A stretch of 49,979 nucleotides of DNA from Polynucleobacter sp. (GCA_030696845.1 JAUYRJ010000071.1:1-49979), one strand, 5' to 3'; shown: positions 10,049 to 20,500, counted from the stretch's first letter. The notes: generated by a model from the letters alone, not told the origin. Numbers and translations: made by a program.

Positions 10049-10567
10049 ATGAAAGTCTACAACCTATCCTGCCCGTTTGATCATCGCTTTGAGGGGTGGT
10101 TTGCTTCTGAAGCGGATTGCATCTCACAACAGGAAAAAGGAATGCTTGCCTGTCCTTTATGCAATAGCAGTGAGATTACGCGGATGCCATCAGCACCTCA
10201 TATTGCCAAGTCACATGGGAAAGTCGATCTGGAACCAAAGACATCATCGACCGAGGTGGCCGTCAATCCTAGTCCTGAAAAGCAGCCGATGAGCGATGAA
10301 GTGGTTGCGGTAACTAGCGTCGATCATGCTCAGCTTGAGGCCCATGTGCAGGCCGCTTTTTTGAAGGGGATGCGCGAACTCATGAGTCGCTCCGAAGATG
10401 TGGGCTCATCGTTCGCTGAAGAGGCTCGCAAAATTCACTATAAAGAGTCTCCAGAACGCAGCATCCGTGGCCACACTACGTACGACGAGGCGGAATCGCT
10501 GAGGGAGGAGGGCATTGAAATCTTGTCTTTACCCGCCATTCCTGTTCTAAAAAATACGCTGCAGTAA
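10049..10567 (+). CDS. DUF1178 family protein, zinc-ribbon-like N terminus
   Basis: Conserved protein of unknown function. The 172-residue product begins MKVYNLSCPFDHRFEGWFAS, the hallmark of DUF1178. It has cysteines at 8, 24, 35 and 38; the pair C35-P-L-C38 looks like half of a zinc ribbon. The middle (about residues 50-90) is low-complexity and probably disordered. The C-terminal half (about 95-172) has a charged helical segment and ends in EGIEILSLPAIPVLKN, another family-typical stretch. Such genes commonly lie near nuo and NUDIX genes in Burkholderiales, as here. Function is unknown; a small metal-binding regulatory role would be a guess. Confidence 0.88.
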   Translation: MKVYNLSCPFDHRFEGWFASEADCISQQEKGMLACPLCNSSEITRMPSAPHIAKSHGKVDLEPKTSSTEVAVNPSPEKQPMSDEVVAVTSVDHAQLEAHVQAAFLKGMRELMSRSEDVGSSFAEEARKIHYKESPERSIRGHTTYDEAESLREEGIEILSLPAIPVLKNTLQ

Positions 10568-10574
10568 ACCCCTT

Positions 10575-10591
10575 CGCACTTAAAAAGTGCG
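10575..10591. repeat. Short perfect inverted repeat after the DUF1178 gene
   Basis: CGCACTT at 10575-10581 and AAGTGCG at 10585-10591 pair around a 3-base spacer. It has no T-tract. It lies 9 bases before a stronger terminator hairpin and may add to 3'-end stability of the forward transcript. Confidence 0.5.
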
Positions 10592-10599
10592 GTCAATGA

Positions 10600-10631
10600 A
10601 AAAATAGCGACCAAAGTGGGTCGCTATTTTT
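10600..10631. terminator. Bidirectional intrinsic terminator between convergent DUF1178 gene and mmsA
   Basis: A 13-base perfect stem (10600-10612 and 10619-10631) encloses the loop AAAGTG. The GC core TAGCGACC/GGTCGCTA is flanked by five A and five T, so the hairpin ends in a U-run whichever strand is transcribed. It serves both the forward DUF1178 gene and the reverse mmsA gene. Confidence 0.88.
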
Positions 10632-10654
10632 ACTCTAGGAGGTTTAGCTGCTGG

Positions 10655-12181
10655 TTATTTTGAGGTTGGCATCACAAACTCAGCCCCTTTGGCTATGCTT
10701 TCCGGCCAGCGCTGCATTACGCTCTTCTGTTTTGTATAGAAACGAACCCCTTCTTTACCGTAGGCATTCATATCGCCAAACAAGGAGCGTTTCCAGCCAC
10801 CAAAGCCGTGCCAAGCCATCGGTACCGGAATGGGCACGTTAATCCCAACCATGCCAACTTGTACACGACGTGCGAATTCTCTCGCAATATTCCCATCGCT
10901 GGTAAAACAGGCTACGCCATTCCCAAATTCATGGGCGTTGACGAGATTTAAGGCATCGCCAAAGTTTGCAACGCGAACGCAGGATAAGACTGGACCAAAA
11001 ATTTCTTCAAGGTAAATCTGCATTTGTGGCGTGACATGATCAAAGAGGGTGCCGCCCAACCAAAATCCAGAGTCACTCCCGGAAACCGTTAGACCACGAC
11101 CATCTACGAGTAATTTTGCACCAGCGGCTACGCCTTTTTCAATGTAGCCGGTGATGCGATCTAACGCCGCACGCGTGACTATCGGACCCATTTCGGCATC
11201 CAGCTCCATGCCATTCTTGATTTTGAGAGTGCGGGTTCGCTCAATTAATTTGGGCATGATTTTGTCGGCGGCTTCCCCTACCAATACCGCAACAGAAATC
11301 GCCATGCAGCGCTCGCCAGCAGAGCCGTAGGCTGCGCCGATTAAGGCGTCCACTGCTTTGTCGATGTCTGCATCAGGCATTACCACCATGTGATTCTTAG
11401 CGCCGCCTAAGGCCTGAACGCGTTTGCCAAAGTGGGCGCCGCGCTCGTAGATGTAGTTAGCGATGGGAGTAGAGCCAACAAAGCTGATTGCCTTCACATC
11501 GGGATTTTCAATTAAGGCGTCTACCGCTTCTTTATCGCCCTGTACTACGTTAAAGACACCATCAGGCAAGCCTGCTTCTTTGAGCAACTTCGCCATTAAC
11601 AGCGATGCGGATGGATCGGTGGGGCTGGGTTTTAAAATAAAGGTATTGCCACAGGCAATCGCCACCGGAAACATCCACATGGGCACCATGACCGGAAAAT
11701 TAAATGGGGTAATTCCAGCGACGACCCCTAAAGGCTGACGCATGATCCAATTGTCAATGTCGGTTGAAACTTGTTCGCTGTAGTCGCCTTTGAGTAACTC
11801 AGGAATGCCTGTGGCAAATTCCACAATCTCAATGCCGCGCGTCACTTCTCCCTGCGCATCGGTGAATACTTTGCCGTGCTCAGCGGTAATGATGGCTGCT
11901 AGCTCATCTCGGTGGCGATTGAGGAGCTCCAAATATTTAAACAGGATTCGTGCGCGTCGCAGTGGGGGGGTGTCTGCCCAAGCGGGAAAGGCGGTCATTG
12001 CTGCAGTCACCGCTGCGTTCACGTCGTCACGACTGGCTAGCGCTACTTTACGGGCAATGTGGCCGCTAGCTGGGTTGTATACATCAGAAAATCGGCTATT
12101 ACTGGGCAGGTGCAGTTTTCCACCAATAAAATGGGCAATATCTTCTTTAGAATCAAAGGCTTGAACAGTATTTTTGGTCAT
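10655..12181 (-). CDS. mmsA: Methylmalonate-semialdehyde dehydrogenase (CoA-acylating)
   Basis: Converts methylmalonate semialdehyde (or malonate semialdehyde) with CoA and NAD+ to propionyl-CoA (or acetyl-CoA), in valine, myo-inositol or beta-alanine breakdown. The 508-residue aldehyde dehydrogenase has the nucleophile C292 in [12 protein letters not shown] and the NAD site [15 protein letters not shown]. At the place of the usual general-base glutamate it has LGGAKNH, which is diagnostic for the CoA-dependent MMSDH branch. Start ATG and length fit the family. No mmsB or valine genes adjoin; it stands alone between the bidirectional terminator and a divergent reductase gene. Its product propionyl-CoA would connect with PrpE chemistry encoded at 25671, but that is context only. 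Confidence 0.92.
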   Translation of the reverse strand: MTKNTVQAFDSKEDIAHFIGGKLHLPSNSRFSDVYNPASGHIARKVALASRDDVNAAVTAAMTAFPAWADTPPLRRARILFKYLELLNRHRDELAAIITAEHGKVFTDAQGEVTRGIEIVEFATGIPELLKGDYSEQVSTDIDNWIMRQPLGVVAGITPFNFPVMVPMWMFPVAIACGNTFILKPSPTDPSASLLMAKLLKEAGLPDGVFNVVQGDKEAVDALIENPDVKAISFVGSTPIANYIYERGAHFGKRVQALGGAKNHMVVMPDADIDKAVDALIGAAYGSAGERCMAISVAVLVGEAADKIMPKLIERTRTLKIKNGMELDAEMGPIVTRAALDRITGYIEKGVAAGAKLLVDGRGLTVSGSDSGFWLGGTLFDHVTPQMQIYLEEIFGPVLSCVRVANFGDALNLVNAHEFGNGVACFTSDGNIAREFARRVQVGMVGINVPIPVPMAWHGFGGWKRSLFGDMNAYGKEGVRFYTKQKSVMQRWPESIAKGAEFVMPTSK

Positions 12182-12354
12182 GATGGCTTGTACTTTAAAA
12201 AGATCATTTTGAGATTCGCTGGAGCATAAAGCCGGCCAATGCTCCTGCTGTTGAATGGGGCTTACGGTCTGTATGGCACCAATGTGGCTTCTAATATCGT
12301 TATTCTATCGCTATCCCCCATTTTCAGCTTGATCTCCAATAAAGGTTTTTCCCC

Positions 12355-13476
12355 ATGAGTTTATTGTTTACCCCCTATACCTTAGGATCTCCTCGTGGCG
12401 ATCTCGTGCTCGCCAATCGTGTTGTAGTGGCTCCCATGTGTCAATATTCCTCCGTGAATGGGGAGGCAAGCGATTGGCATCTCATGCACTGGGGTAACCT
12501 CCTAAATAGCGGTGCCGGTCTATTTATCATTGAGGCCACGGGCGTTACGCCAGATGCTCGGATTACTCCAGCGTGCTTGGGTTTATGGGATGATCGGACT
12601 GAGGCAGCCTTAAAAGATAAGTTAACGCGTGCACGGGCTTTGGCTCCCCCTGTCCCTGTGTTTATCCAGCTTTCCCATGCCGGACGGAAAGCCTCCAGTT
12701 CTACGCCGTGGCAGGGCGGTCAATTGCTCTCTAAAGACCAGGGCGGTTGGGCGATTTGTGGCCCCTCTCCAATTCCGCAGTTACCGAATGAGCGCACCCC
12801 ACATTCTTTAAGTAAATCAGAACTACAAGACATTACCGCCGCATTCGTCGCCGCTGCGGAGCGGTCTGATCGTATCGGGGTGGATGGAATTGAATTACAT
12901 AGCGCGCATGGTTATCTGCTGCATCAATTTTTATCCCCGATAGCGAATCAACGTACCGATGAATATGGCGGCGAGTTTGAAAATCGCATTCGCTTTCCGC
13001 TCGAAGTCTTTCAGGCAGTACGTGCTGCGTACTCCGGTGTATTGGGTCTGCGACTCTCTGCCTCCGATTGGATGGAAGGGGGCTGGACGCCAGAAGAGTC
13101 CGCTGAGTTTGCGGTGCGCTTAAAGGCTGCTGGCGCAAACTTCATCCACGTATCGTCCGGCGGGATTTCGCCACAGCAAAAAATTGCCATCGGCCCAGAC
13201 TATCAAGTGCCATTCGCGAAGACCATTAAAGCTCGTTCCGGATTACCAACGATGGCCGTCGGTTTAATTACCGATCCACATCAGGCTGAGGCCATTTTGG
13301 AGCGCGGTGATGCTGATCTCGTAGCGCTTGCAAGAGCGTTTCTGTATAAACCCCGCTGGGCCTGGGAGGCTGCCGCAATATTGCAGGGTGAGGTGCAGGC
13401 TAGTCCACAGTATTGGCGTTGTTTACCCAGAGAGGCGCAGGCGGTGTTCGGCGCCGTACGCATCGGTCAACGTTAA
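12355..13476 (+). CDS. NADH:flavin oxidoreductase, old yellow enzyme family (YqjM/XenA-like)
   Basis: Predicted FMN-dependent ene-reductase that reduces activated C=C bonds or nitro compounds with NAD(P)H. The 373-residue product is a single TIM-barrel domain. It has the thermophilic-like/YqjM features C29 and Y31 in APMCQYS, the substrate-binding pair H182 and H185 in ELHSAHGYLLHQFLSP, and the following NQRTDEYGG motif. The C-terminal FMN phosphate region reads MAVGLITDP and later DLVALARAFL. The natural substrate is unknown. AAGG lies about 9 bases upstream of the ATG. The 3' end overlaps the convergent amidase gene by 4 bases. No regulator is adjacent. Confidence 0.9.
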   Translation: MSLLFTPYTLGSPRGDLVLANRVVVAPMCQYSSVNGEASDWHLMHWGNLLNSGAGLFIIEATGVTPDARITPACLGLWDDRTEAALKDKLTRARALAPPVPVFIQLSHAGRKASSSTPWQGGQLLSKDQGGWAICGPSPIPQLPNERTPHSLSKSELQDITAAFVAAAERSDRIGVDGIELHSAHGYLLHQFLSPIANQRTDEYGGEFENRIRFPLEVFQAVRAAYSGVLGLRLSASDWMEGGWTPEESAEFAVRLKAAGANFIHVSSGGISPQQKIAIGPDYQVPFAKTIKARSGLPTMAVGLITDPHQAEAILERGDADLVALARAFLYKPRWAWEAAAILQGEVQASPQYWRCLPREAQAVFGAVRIGQR

Positions 13477-14783
13477 GCTTGTGCTCGGGATGCGGGGTCG
13501 GGCAGTGCTCTTGCGAGTGCGCGTGCGACACTCAAGAGAAGGCGATCGCGACCTAATCCAGCAACCAGCTGAACACCAACAGGCATGTCATTTGGCCCTG
13601 TCGTAATATTGATGTTGATGCATGGAAAGCCCAGTACCGACCACGAACGGCAAAAAATGGGATCGCCCGTTTGCGACTTCGTGGCAGGCGCCTCGCCAAC
13701 AGTGCTTGGGGTGATGACGATATCCAGTTCATCGATAAAAAACCGATTCATCACTTCGCGTGCTTTGTGCACATAAATTAAATCATTCGTATACGTTTCA
13801 TATGGGATAGATGCGCCTTCATTCAGTTGCGCGGTGAGTTTGGGGCTCAGTAATTTAGGATGATGGACACGCTCGAATAAAAGGCTGCGCGACATCTCTG
13901 AATTCAAGATGCGACCCTGAATATCGGCTAGGGAATCAAATAGAGACGGAAGAGTGACTTCGCTAACACCCTTGTGAGCAATCGCATTCGCCGCAAATCG
14001 GGCTAATGCTAAGGCGGCAGCGGTTTCGTTTTGCGCTAAGGGCCAGTGCACGGTTTTTGCCACCCCAATGCGTGGTTTGTTATGAAGCTCATCTACATTG
14101 GCAAGCGCATGATCACCGCTCATCGCCGCGACACCTAAAGCAACGTCGCTGACTGTCCTGCCAAAACAGCCCAGCGTATCCATTGAAATCGATAAGCTCT
14201 TGACGCCTGCAATACTCACTTTCCCGAAGCTGGGTTTGTAGCCGACCACCCCACAAAACCCGGCCGGCCGAATAATGGATGCGGCAGTTTGGGTGCCGGT
14301 CGCTAAAGGCACCATAAAGTCCGCTACTGCGGCGGCAGAACCACTTGAGGAGCCGCCTGGAGTATGTGCGGGGTTATGGGGGTTGGCGGTAGGACCACTC
14401 TTAAAGGTAGCAAACTCTGTCGTGACGGTTTTGCCCAAGATGATGCCGCCAGCTTGACGCATTAAGGCAACCGCAACCGCATCGCATGTGGGTCGGTGAT
14501 CGCGGTAGATCGGTGACCCGTAGGAGGTGGGTAAATCATAGGTATCAAAGAGATCCTTCACGCCAATGGGCAGGCCATGCAAAAGGCCTGTAGAGCCCCC
14601 GCGATCCAGTTGCCTAGCACGGGCAATCGCATTCTCTTTACCAAGGCTGACCCAGGCTTTAATAAGGCTCTCGCGCTGACCAATGCGATCAAGGCATGCC
14701 AATAGCAGGTCTTCGGCCTTGATTTTCTTTTGGGCGAGGGCGAGGGCGGCTTCGGATGCGCTAAGGCTTTCTAGATCATTCAT
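13473..14783 (-). CDS. Amidase-signature family hydrolase
   Basis: Predicted amide-bond hydrolase with a Ser-cisSer-Lys triad. The 436-residue protein has K76 in GLPIGVKDLFDT, the cis-serine S145 in TPGGSSSGSAA, and the nucleophile S169 in GTQTAASIIRPAGFCG. The S145-S169 spacing of 24 equals that of fatty acid amide hydrolase. The nucleophile loop reads TAAS where most family members read TGGS, an unusual change next to the oxyanion hole (see findings). It resembles GatA in fold, but the window has no gatB or gatC and the protein is shorter than typical GatA, so a tRNA-amidation role is unlikely. Substrate unknown. It converges on the reductase gene with a 4-base overlap of the stop regions. 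Confidence 0.88.
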   Translation of the reverse strand: MNDLESLSASEAALALAQKKIKAEDLLLACLDRIGQRESLIKAWVSLGKENAIARARQLDRGGSTGLLHGLPIGVKDLFDTYDLPTSYGSPIYRDHRPTCDAVAVALMRQAGGIILGKTVTTEFATFKSGPTANPHNPAHTPGGSSSGSAAAVADFMVPLATGTQTAASIIRPAGFCGVVGYKPSFGKVSIAGVKSLSISMDTLGCFGRTVSDVALGVAAMSGDHALANVDELHNKPRIGVAKTVHWPLAQNETAAALALARFAANAIAHKGVSEVTLPSLFDSLADIQGRILNSEMSRSLLFERVHHPKLLSPKLTAQLNEGASIPYETYTNDLIYVHKAREVMNRFFIDELDIVITPSTVGEAPATKSQTGDPIFCRSWSVLGFPCININITTGPNDMPVGVQLVAGLGRDRLLLSVARALARALPDPASRAQA

Positions 14784-14875
14784 GATGCCATTCTACTTTT
14801 GGTGGCGTATGATCGCAATTCGCCCAAGAAATGCATTGCATCCCTGTTTTAAACCCCCCTATTTTTTATTGATCT

Positions 14876-15520
14876 ATGACCCATAACGCAAATCGTGAAG
14901 CCTGGCTGCAAGAGGCTGTTCGGCGCTTGGAGCCGATTTTTTCTAAAGCGGGATACGCTATCCCGCCCGTTCGAGTGTCGTGCGGCTTTCCGGCCTCCAG
15001 CAGCCCCCGAACCACCTTGGGCCAGTGCTGGCCTAGGGAGCGCTCAGGTGATGGCGTTAACGAGATCTTTATCTCTCCTAAGCTCGATGAGCCAGTGCAG
15101 TTGCTAGATACCTTGGTGCATGAGCTATGCCATGCTGTGGACGACTGTTTTAGCGGACACGGCGAGGACTTTAAGGGGATTGCGAATGCCTTAGGCTTAG
15201 AGGGGCCGGCGCGTATGGCGCATGCCAGTGAGGAGTTGACGGTTCGCCTCATGATGATCAGTCAAGAATTGGGCCCATATCCCCATCAAGCCATCGTATT
15301 TCCGCCTCCTAGACCTAGCAACGTCAGTCGCAATAAGGCTAAATGCGCTCAATGCGGCTATGAGGTAACCCTGCTAAAGCGCTGGGCTAGTTATGGCGCG
15401 CCAATCTGCCCTAAGGACAATATCCGGATGCAGGAAGCAGAGCCAGAGACCATTGAGAATACGGAGCAGACCGATTCTGATCGACCTGCGCGCGATGAGA
15501 TTCGACGTGCCATCAGTTAG
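14876..15520 (+). CDS. SprT-like zinc metalloprotease-fold protein
   Basis: Belongs to the SprT/Spartan-like zincin group; the bacterial members have no well-established substrate. The 214-residue protein has the metal site H82-E83-L84-C85-H86, with a likely third ligand H95 in FSGHGEDF, matching HExxH plus a downstream His. A C-terminal zinc-ribbon-like segment has C157, C160 and C178; where a fourth cysteine would be expected (position 181) there is Asp, so the ribbon may be incomplete or use another ligand. The last 30 residues are acidic and probably flexible. The gene is divergent from the amidase across 92 bases. Confidence 0.82.
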   Translation: MTHNANREAWLQEAVRRLEPIFSKAGYAIPPVRVSCGFPASSSPRTTLGQCWPRERSGDGVNEIFISPKLDEPVQLLDTLVHELCHAVDDCFSGHGEDFKGIANALGLEGPARMAHASEELTVRLMMISQELGPYPHQAIVFPPPRPSNVSRNKAKCAQCGYEVTLLKRWASYGAPICPKDNIRMQEAEPETIENTEQTDSDRPARDEIRRAIS

Positions 15521-15645
15521 TCAAACAAGATGGATCGTCTTTCCTCGGCATGGGGACACCCTAAAGCCTAGTAAAATCGTTGCGCTGGGCAAAGCTCGGT
15601 CAAATGTGAGCAAAACGCTGTAACTAATATTTAGGTCAAATACAT

Positions 15646-16737
15646 ATGAACGCAAAAAAAATAGTCAAAAATCCAAAAATTGCTGTCATTCCGGGGGATG
15701 GCATCGGTAAAGAAGTGATGCCAGAGGGCGTACGCGCACTGGAAGCCGCAAGCACGAAATTTGGAATCAATATGCAGTTTGACCATTTTGATTTTGCGAG
15801 CTGCGACTATTACTTAAAGCATGGCAAGATGATGCCGGACGACTGGTTCGACACGCTCATGAAATATGACGCTATTTTCTTTGGCGCAGTCGGCATGCCC
15901 GATGTATTACCAGACCATATCTCTTTATGGGGTAGCCTCATTCAGTTCCGGCGGGGTTTTGATCAGTACGTGAATTTACGACCTGTTCGATTGCTGCCTG
16001 GTGTGCCATGCCCATTGGCGAATCGCAAGCCGGGTGATATCGATTTCTTTGTGGTTCGTGAAAACACCGAAGGCGAATACTCCAGTGTTGGTGGAAAAAT
16101 GTTCCCCGATACCGATCGTGAGTTTGTGCTTCAAGAGTCGGTCTTCACACGCCATGGCGTTGATCGTATTTTGAAGTTTGCTTATGATCTCGCAGCAAGC
16201 CGCGACAAAAAACACCTGACCTCCGCCACCAAATCCAACGGTATTGCCATTACGATGCCCTATTGGGATGAGCGTGTTGAAGCCATGGCGAAGCAGTACC
16301 CTAATGTGCGTAGCGACAAATACCACATTGATATTTTGACGGCGCAATTCGTCATGAATCCCGATCGGTTTGATGTTGTAGTTGCAAGCAATTTATTTGG
16401 CGATATTCTGTCCGATTTAGGGCCTGCTTGTACCGGCACGATCGCCGTAGCTCCATCGGGTAGCATTAATCCCGAAGGCCTATTCCCATCTTTATTTGAG
16501 CCAGTCCACGGCTCGGCGCCTGATATTTTTGGCAAGAAAATTGCCAACCCAATCGGGCAAATTTGGAGTGGCGCCATGATGATGGATCACTTAGGTTATC
16601 CCGAGGTTGGCAAGGCGATCTTTGGCGCCATTGAAACGGTTCTCAAATCCGGGCCTGGTCATGCGCCATTAACGCCTGATGTGGGTGGAACCGCTAAGAC
16701 AGACGATCTCGGTAAGGCAATTGCTGCGGCGATTTAA
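15646..16737 (+). CDS. ttuC: Tartrate dehydrogenase / D-malate dehydrogenase (decarboxylating)
   Basis: NAD- and divalent-metal-dependent beta-decarboxylating dehydrogenase of the isocitrate/isopropylmalate family. Such enzymes act on tartrate, D-malate or related 2-hydroxy acids. The 363-residue product has IAVIPGDGIGKEV at the N terminus, FVVRENTEGEYSSVGG, YHIDILTAQFV (typical of the TDH/DmlA branch rather than LeuB or Icd), and the metal-binding stretch FGDILSDLGPACTGTIAVAPS. It ends near DVGGTAKTDDLGKAI. Choice between tartrate and D-malate as main substrate is not possible from sequence. It has no LysR neighbour, unlike dmlA in E. coli. The 125 bases upstream hold no promoter that I can call with confidence. 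Confidence 0.85.
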   Translation: MNAKKIVKNPKIAVIPGDGIGKEVMPEGVRALEAASTKFGINMQFDHFDFASCDYYLKHGKMMPDDWFDTLMKYDAIFFGAVGMPDVLPDHISLWGSLIQFRRGFDQYVNLRPVRLLPGVPCPLANRKPGDIDFFVVRENTEGEYSSVGGKMFPDTDREFVLQESVFTRHGVDRILKFAYDLAASRDKKHLTSATKSNGIAITMPYWDERVEAMAKQYPNVRSDKYHIDILTAQFVMNPDRFDVVVASNLFGDILSDLGPACTGTIAVAPSGSINPEGLFPSLFEPVHGSAPDIFGKKIANPIGQIWSGAMMMDHLGYPEVGKAIFGAIETVLKSGPGHAPLTPDVGGTAKTDDLGKAIAAAI

Positions 16738-16758
16738 TTGAGTTAGTGGTCAATTTTC

Positions 16759-16781
16759 GGGTGGGGTCAAAAGCCCCGCCC
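16759..16781. terminator. GC-rich hairpin between convergent ttuC and dnaQ
   Basis: GGGTGGGG at 16759-16766 pairs with CCCCGCCC at 16774-16781 (one G-T pair) around a 7-base loop. There is no clear T-run on either side, so it is at best a weak or factor-assisted terminator. It lies in the 77-base gap between the two convergent stops. Confidence 0.5.
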
Positions 16782-16814
16782 ACAGATGACTCGTGTGCAA
16801 TTGGTTAACTTCTT

Positions 16815-17525
16815 TTAAGGCTGGATTGCAAAATCCCAAACGGGATCTTTTTTGCTGGACTTCGCAATTTCTGCCAAAATTTGTTCATGCAGCGCGCATT
16901 CCTCTGCGCTTGCTGCTAGCACCATGAGGTTTGTGGGCAGTTGCTTGGCTTGACCCGTTGCAGTGGTGGTGACGGTGTAATCTATCAAGTCAATGGTGAG
17001 ATCCTCTTGGCCTCTGGTCATCGCCACATAGACTTCAGCGAGCAACTGAGCATCCAATAAAGCGCCGTGCAAAGTACGGTGGTTATTGCTAATTGAAAAG
17101 CGCTCGCAAAGGGCATCCAAGGAATTGCGTTTACCCGGAAACATTTGCCGTGCATCCACCAGCGTATCAATAATAGCGGCAGCATGCGCTCTAAATGGGG
17201 TGCGTTTCAGCAAGGCAAATTCGCTATCTAAAAACCCCAAGTCAAATGGCGCGTTGTGAATAATCAATTCCGCACCCGCCACAAAATCAATAAGCTCATC
17301 TGCAATCTGTGCGAACACCGGCTTGTCGGATAAAAATTCACGCGAGAGGCCGTGTACCGCATAGGCGCCGGCATCAATGTCGCGCTCGGGGTTGATGTAG
17401 TGATGAAAGGTGCGGTCGGTTAGTCTGCGGTTGATGAGTTCAACGCAGCCGATCTCAATCACGCGGTCGCCTGTTGCCGGATTTAAGCCGGTTGTTTCCG
17501 TATCCAATATCACTTGACGTGTCAT
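16815..17525 (-). CDS. dnaQ: DNA polymerase III epsilon subunit (3'-5' proofreading exonuclease)
   Basis: Proofreading subunit of the replicative polymerase core. The 236-residue protein has all DEDDh catalytic residues: D8 and E10 in ILDTETTG, D95 in HNAPFDLGF, and H153 and D158 in HGALLDAQLL. Spacing is nearly the same as in E. coli epsilon. After LAEVYVAMTRG comes QEDLTI (Q173), which aligns with the clamp-binding motif QTSMAF. The C-terminal segment would bind the alpha subunit. Its ATG overlaps the stop of the upstream RND pump gene by 4 bases (ATGA, 17522-17525), so at least part of its translation is probably coupled to the pump message; this is unusual for dnaQ. Confidence 0.95.
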   Translation of the reverse strand: MTRQVILDTETTGLNPATGDRVIEIGCVELINRRLTDRTFHHYINPERDIDAGAYAVHGLSREFLSDKPVFAQIADELIDFVAGAELIIHNAPFDLGFLDSEFALLKRTPFRAHAAAIIDTLVDARQMFPGKRNSLDALCERFSISNNHRTLHGALLDAQLLAEVYVAMTRGQEDLTIDLIDYTVTTTATGQAKQLPTNLMVLAASAEECALHEQILAEIAKSSKKDPVWDFAIQP

Positions 17526-20500
17526 GCGGTGCCTTCCAAATCTGCGGGGCTAATGTTGAGCGGACCTGTACCGGCGTATTTATCCAGGTAGAGGTAAATC
17601 ACAGGTGTAATAAAAAGAGTGACAAATTGCGAGACGATTAGGCCGCCAGCCACCGAGATACCAAGCGGTTGCCTGAGTTCAGCGCCAGCACCCAATCCTA
17701 GTGCGATCGGGAGGGCGCCCATTAATGCGGCAAAGGTGGTCATCATAATCGGTCTAAAACGTAAAATACAGGCGGTTCGAATCGCCTCTTCGGGCTGCAT
17801 GCCCTGACGGCGCTGTGCATCCAGGGCAAAGTCGATCATCAGAATGGCATTTTTTTTCACAATACCAATCAACAGCAGGATGCCAATAATGGCGATGATG
17901 GTGAGCTCTAAATTAAACATCCACAAAAAGAGCAGGGCGCCAATCGCAGCAGAAGGTAGACCAGCCAAAATGGTAAGCGGGTGAATATAGCTTTCGTATA
18001 AAACGCCGAGCAGAATGTAAATTACACCTAGAGCAGCCAAAATCAAAATAATTTGACCCGATTGATTTTCTTTAAATACTTTGGCGTCGCCGCCATAACT
18101 GGTGATGATGGAGGAGGGTAATTTAACGTCTTTTACAAATCCTTCGATGGCTTTGGTGGCGTCGCCTAGCGGCACATCGGGAGCCAAGTTAAAGGACAGG
18201 GTTACAGCGGGAATTTGCCCTTGATGGTTTACCGAGGTAGGTCCTACTTCCCGTTTAAAGCTGGCAAGACTAGAAAGTGGGATGAGTTTATCGGTAGCGC
18301 GTCCGCGCACAAAAACCCTACTCAGATCCGTTTCAAATTGGCGTTGATCGTCGGCCGCTTGCAAAATAACCGAATAGGTATTAACGCTGGTGTAGATGGT
18401 GGAGACTTGGCGCTCGCCAAATGAGTTATATAGCGCCTGACGAATATCGGCCACAGTAACGCCGGCGCTGGCCGCTTTTTCTCGATCGATATCGATCTTG
18501 ACATTGAGCCCCTTCAGCTGCGAGTCGCTGGTTACATCCCGAAAAATGGGGTCGGCGCGCATTTTTTCTAAAATTTTCTCTGACCATTCATTAATGCCAT
18601 CAAAGCCTACACTTTGTAAGGTGAATTGATAACGGCTTTTGCTGGCGCGTCCACCCAGCTGTAGGTTTTGAATAGGGCGCATATAGACCATTAGTCCTGG
18701 CAGCTCCCTAAATTCAGTGCGGAGCGACTCTAAGACCTTGTTCATTTTTTCGCGCTCACCCTTGGGCTTGAGCACTATGAAAATACGACCGGTATTGGCG
18801 CCAGCGCTTACGCCGCCACCCAGTATGGATACTGAATTAGCTACGTTAGGGTTGTTAATGACAATTTGCGCCGCCTTATCTTGCAGTTCCAGCATCGATG
18901 TAAATGCCATATCCTCCGAGGCTTCGGTGGTTGCGATAATTTGACCGATATCTTCTTCAGGAAAGAATCCTTTTGGGCTATACGCAAACATAATGACGGT
19001 GAGCACAATGGTGGCGATGGAGCCAATCAAGACCATTTTGCGATGGATGAGCGCTTTATCCAGATAATGAATATAGGTGTTTGTGACCCAGGTAAACATC
19101 ACATCGAAGCGCTTGGTGATCGCATATTCTTTGGGGTGTTGCCCAGGCTTAGGCAGGAAGCGACTACACAGCATCGGAACTAATGTAAGGGAAACGACTG
19201 CCGATACCAAAACCGCTAGAGAGACCACCACCGCAAATTCTCGGAAAAGTAAGCCCGCAGGTCCCTGCATAAAAAAGAGCGGTATGAAAACGGCAACGAG
19301 GGAGAGTGAAATTGACACAATCGTAAAGCCCACCTCTTTGCTGCCTTTAAGCGCTGCTTTGAGCGGGGACATCCCTTGCTCGGTGTAGCGCACGATATTT
19401 TCCAGCACCACAATCGAGTCATCGACAACCAATCCCACTGCCAAGGTAATGCCTAACAAAGAAATGTTATCTAGGCTGTAACCCATAAAGTAAAGCAGAA
19501 AAAAAGCGCCAATTAAGGAAATGGGTAGGCTGAGCGACGGAATAATCGTGGCGGATGCGTGCTTGAGAAAAAGAAAAATCACCAGCACTACTAATGCGAT
19601 TGTTAGCAAGAGTGTTAAGTTGACATCGTGTATTGCATCGCGGATCGAGATGGAGCGATCGTTGATGGGGGTGAGTTTGATCGATGCGGGTAACTGTTTC
19701 TCGAACTCAGGAATTAATGCCCTAATTGAATCAACTACTTTAACGGTATTCGCATTGGGCTGCCGTAAAACAGCAATGGCAATGGAGCGCTCGCCATTGG
19801 TGGTTGCCAAGGTTTTGACGTTTTCGTAGCTCTCGACCACCTCAGCAACGTTGCGCAGATAGATCGGTAGACCATTGCGCTGCGCAATCACCAGATCGCC
19901 AAAATCCTTTGCGTTGACGAGCTGTTCATTGGCGTAAATGGTCATTGACTGGCGTGGACCATCCAGCACGCCAACAGGGGTATTGCTATTGGCTTTATTC
20001 AGCGCAACCGCAATGTCTTCCATGGTGAGGTTATTGATTGCCAGCGCATCCGCTTTTGCCTTTACCCGAATCGCGTAGCGTTTAGCGCCATAGACAATGA
20101 TTTGAGCGACGCCATCAATGGTAGACAGGGTTGGCGAAATCAAGTTTTCCGCATAACCGTTCATCTCGGAAAGATCCATCGAAGGCGAGGTCATGCCAAT
20201 GACCAATACGGGCGCATCAGCCGGATTGACCTTCCGGTATGACGGTGGGTTGGTCATTTCAATGGGCAGGCGTCGTTGCGCGCGTAGTAGGGCCGCTTGA
20301 ACATCAACCGCCGCTTTATCAATATCGCGATCGTTGTTAAATTCCAAGGTGATGTTCGTACTACCCAGCGAGTTCACGGAGCTAATGACAGTAATGCCAT
20401 CAATCGTCGAGAATTCTTTTTCGAGCGGCAAAGCAACAGCCGAGGCCATATTTTCTGGAGCGGCGCCCGGTAGACTGGCGCTAACCTGGATGACGGGCGT

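Noticed and set aside
10039..10051. Leaderless transcription of the DUF1178 gene
   Set aside because: The -10 lies so close that the start codon would be at or before the transcript start; evidence is a single weak promoter match.
11790..12164. 124-codon forward frame inside mmsA
   Set aside because: It lies antisense to a full-length, well-conserved dehydrogenase, has no ribosome-binding site or family resemblance, and is what codon bias on the other strand would produce.
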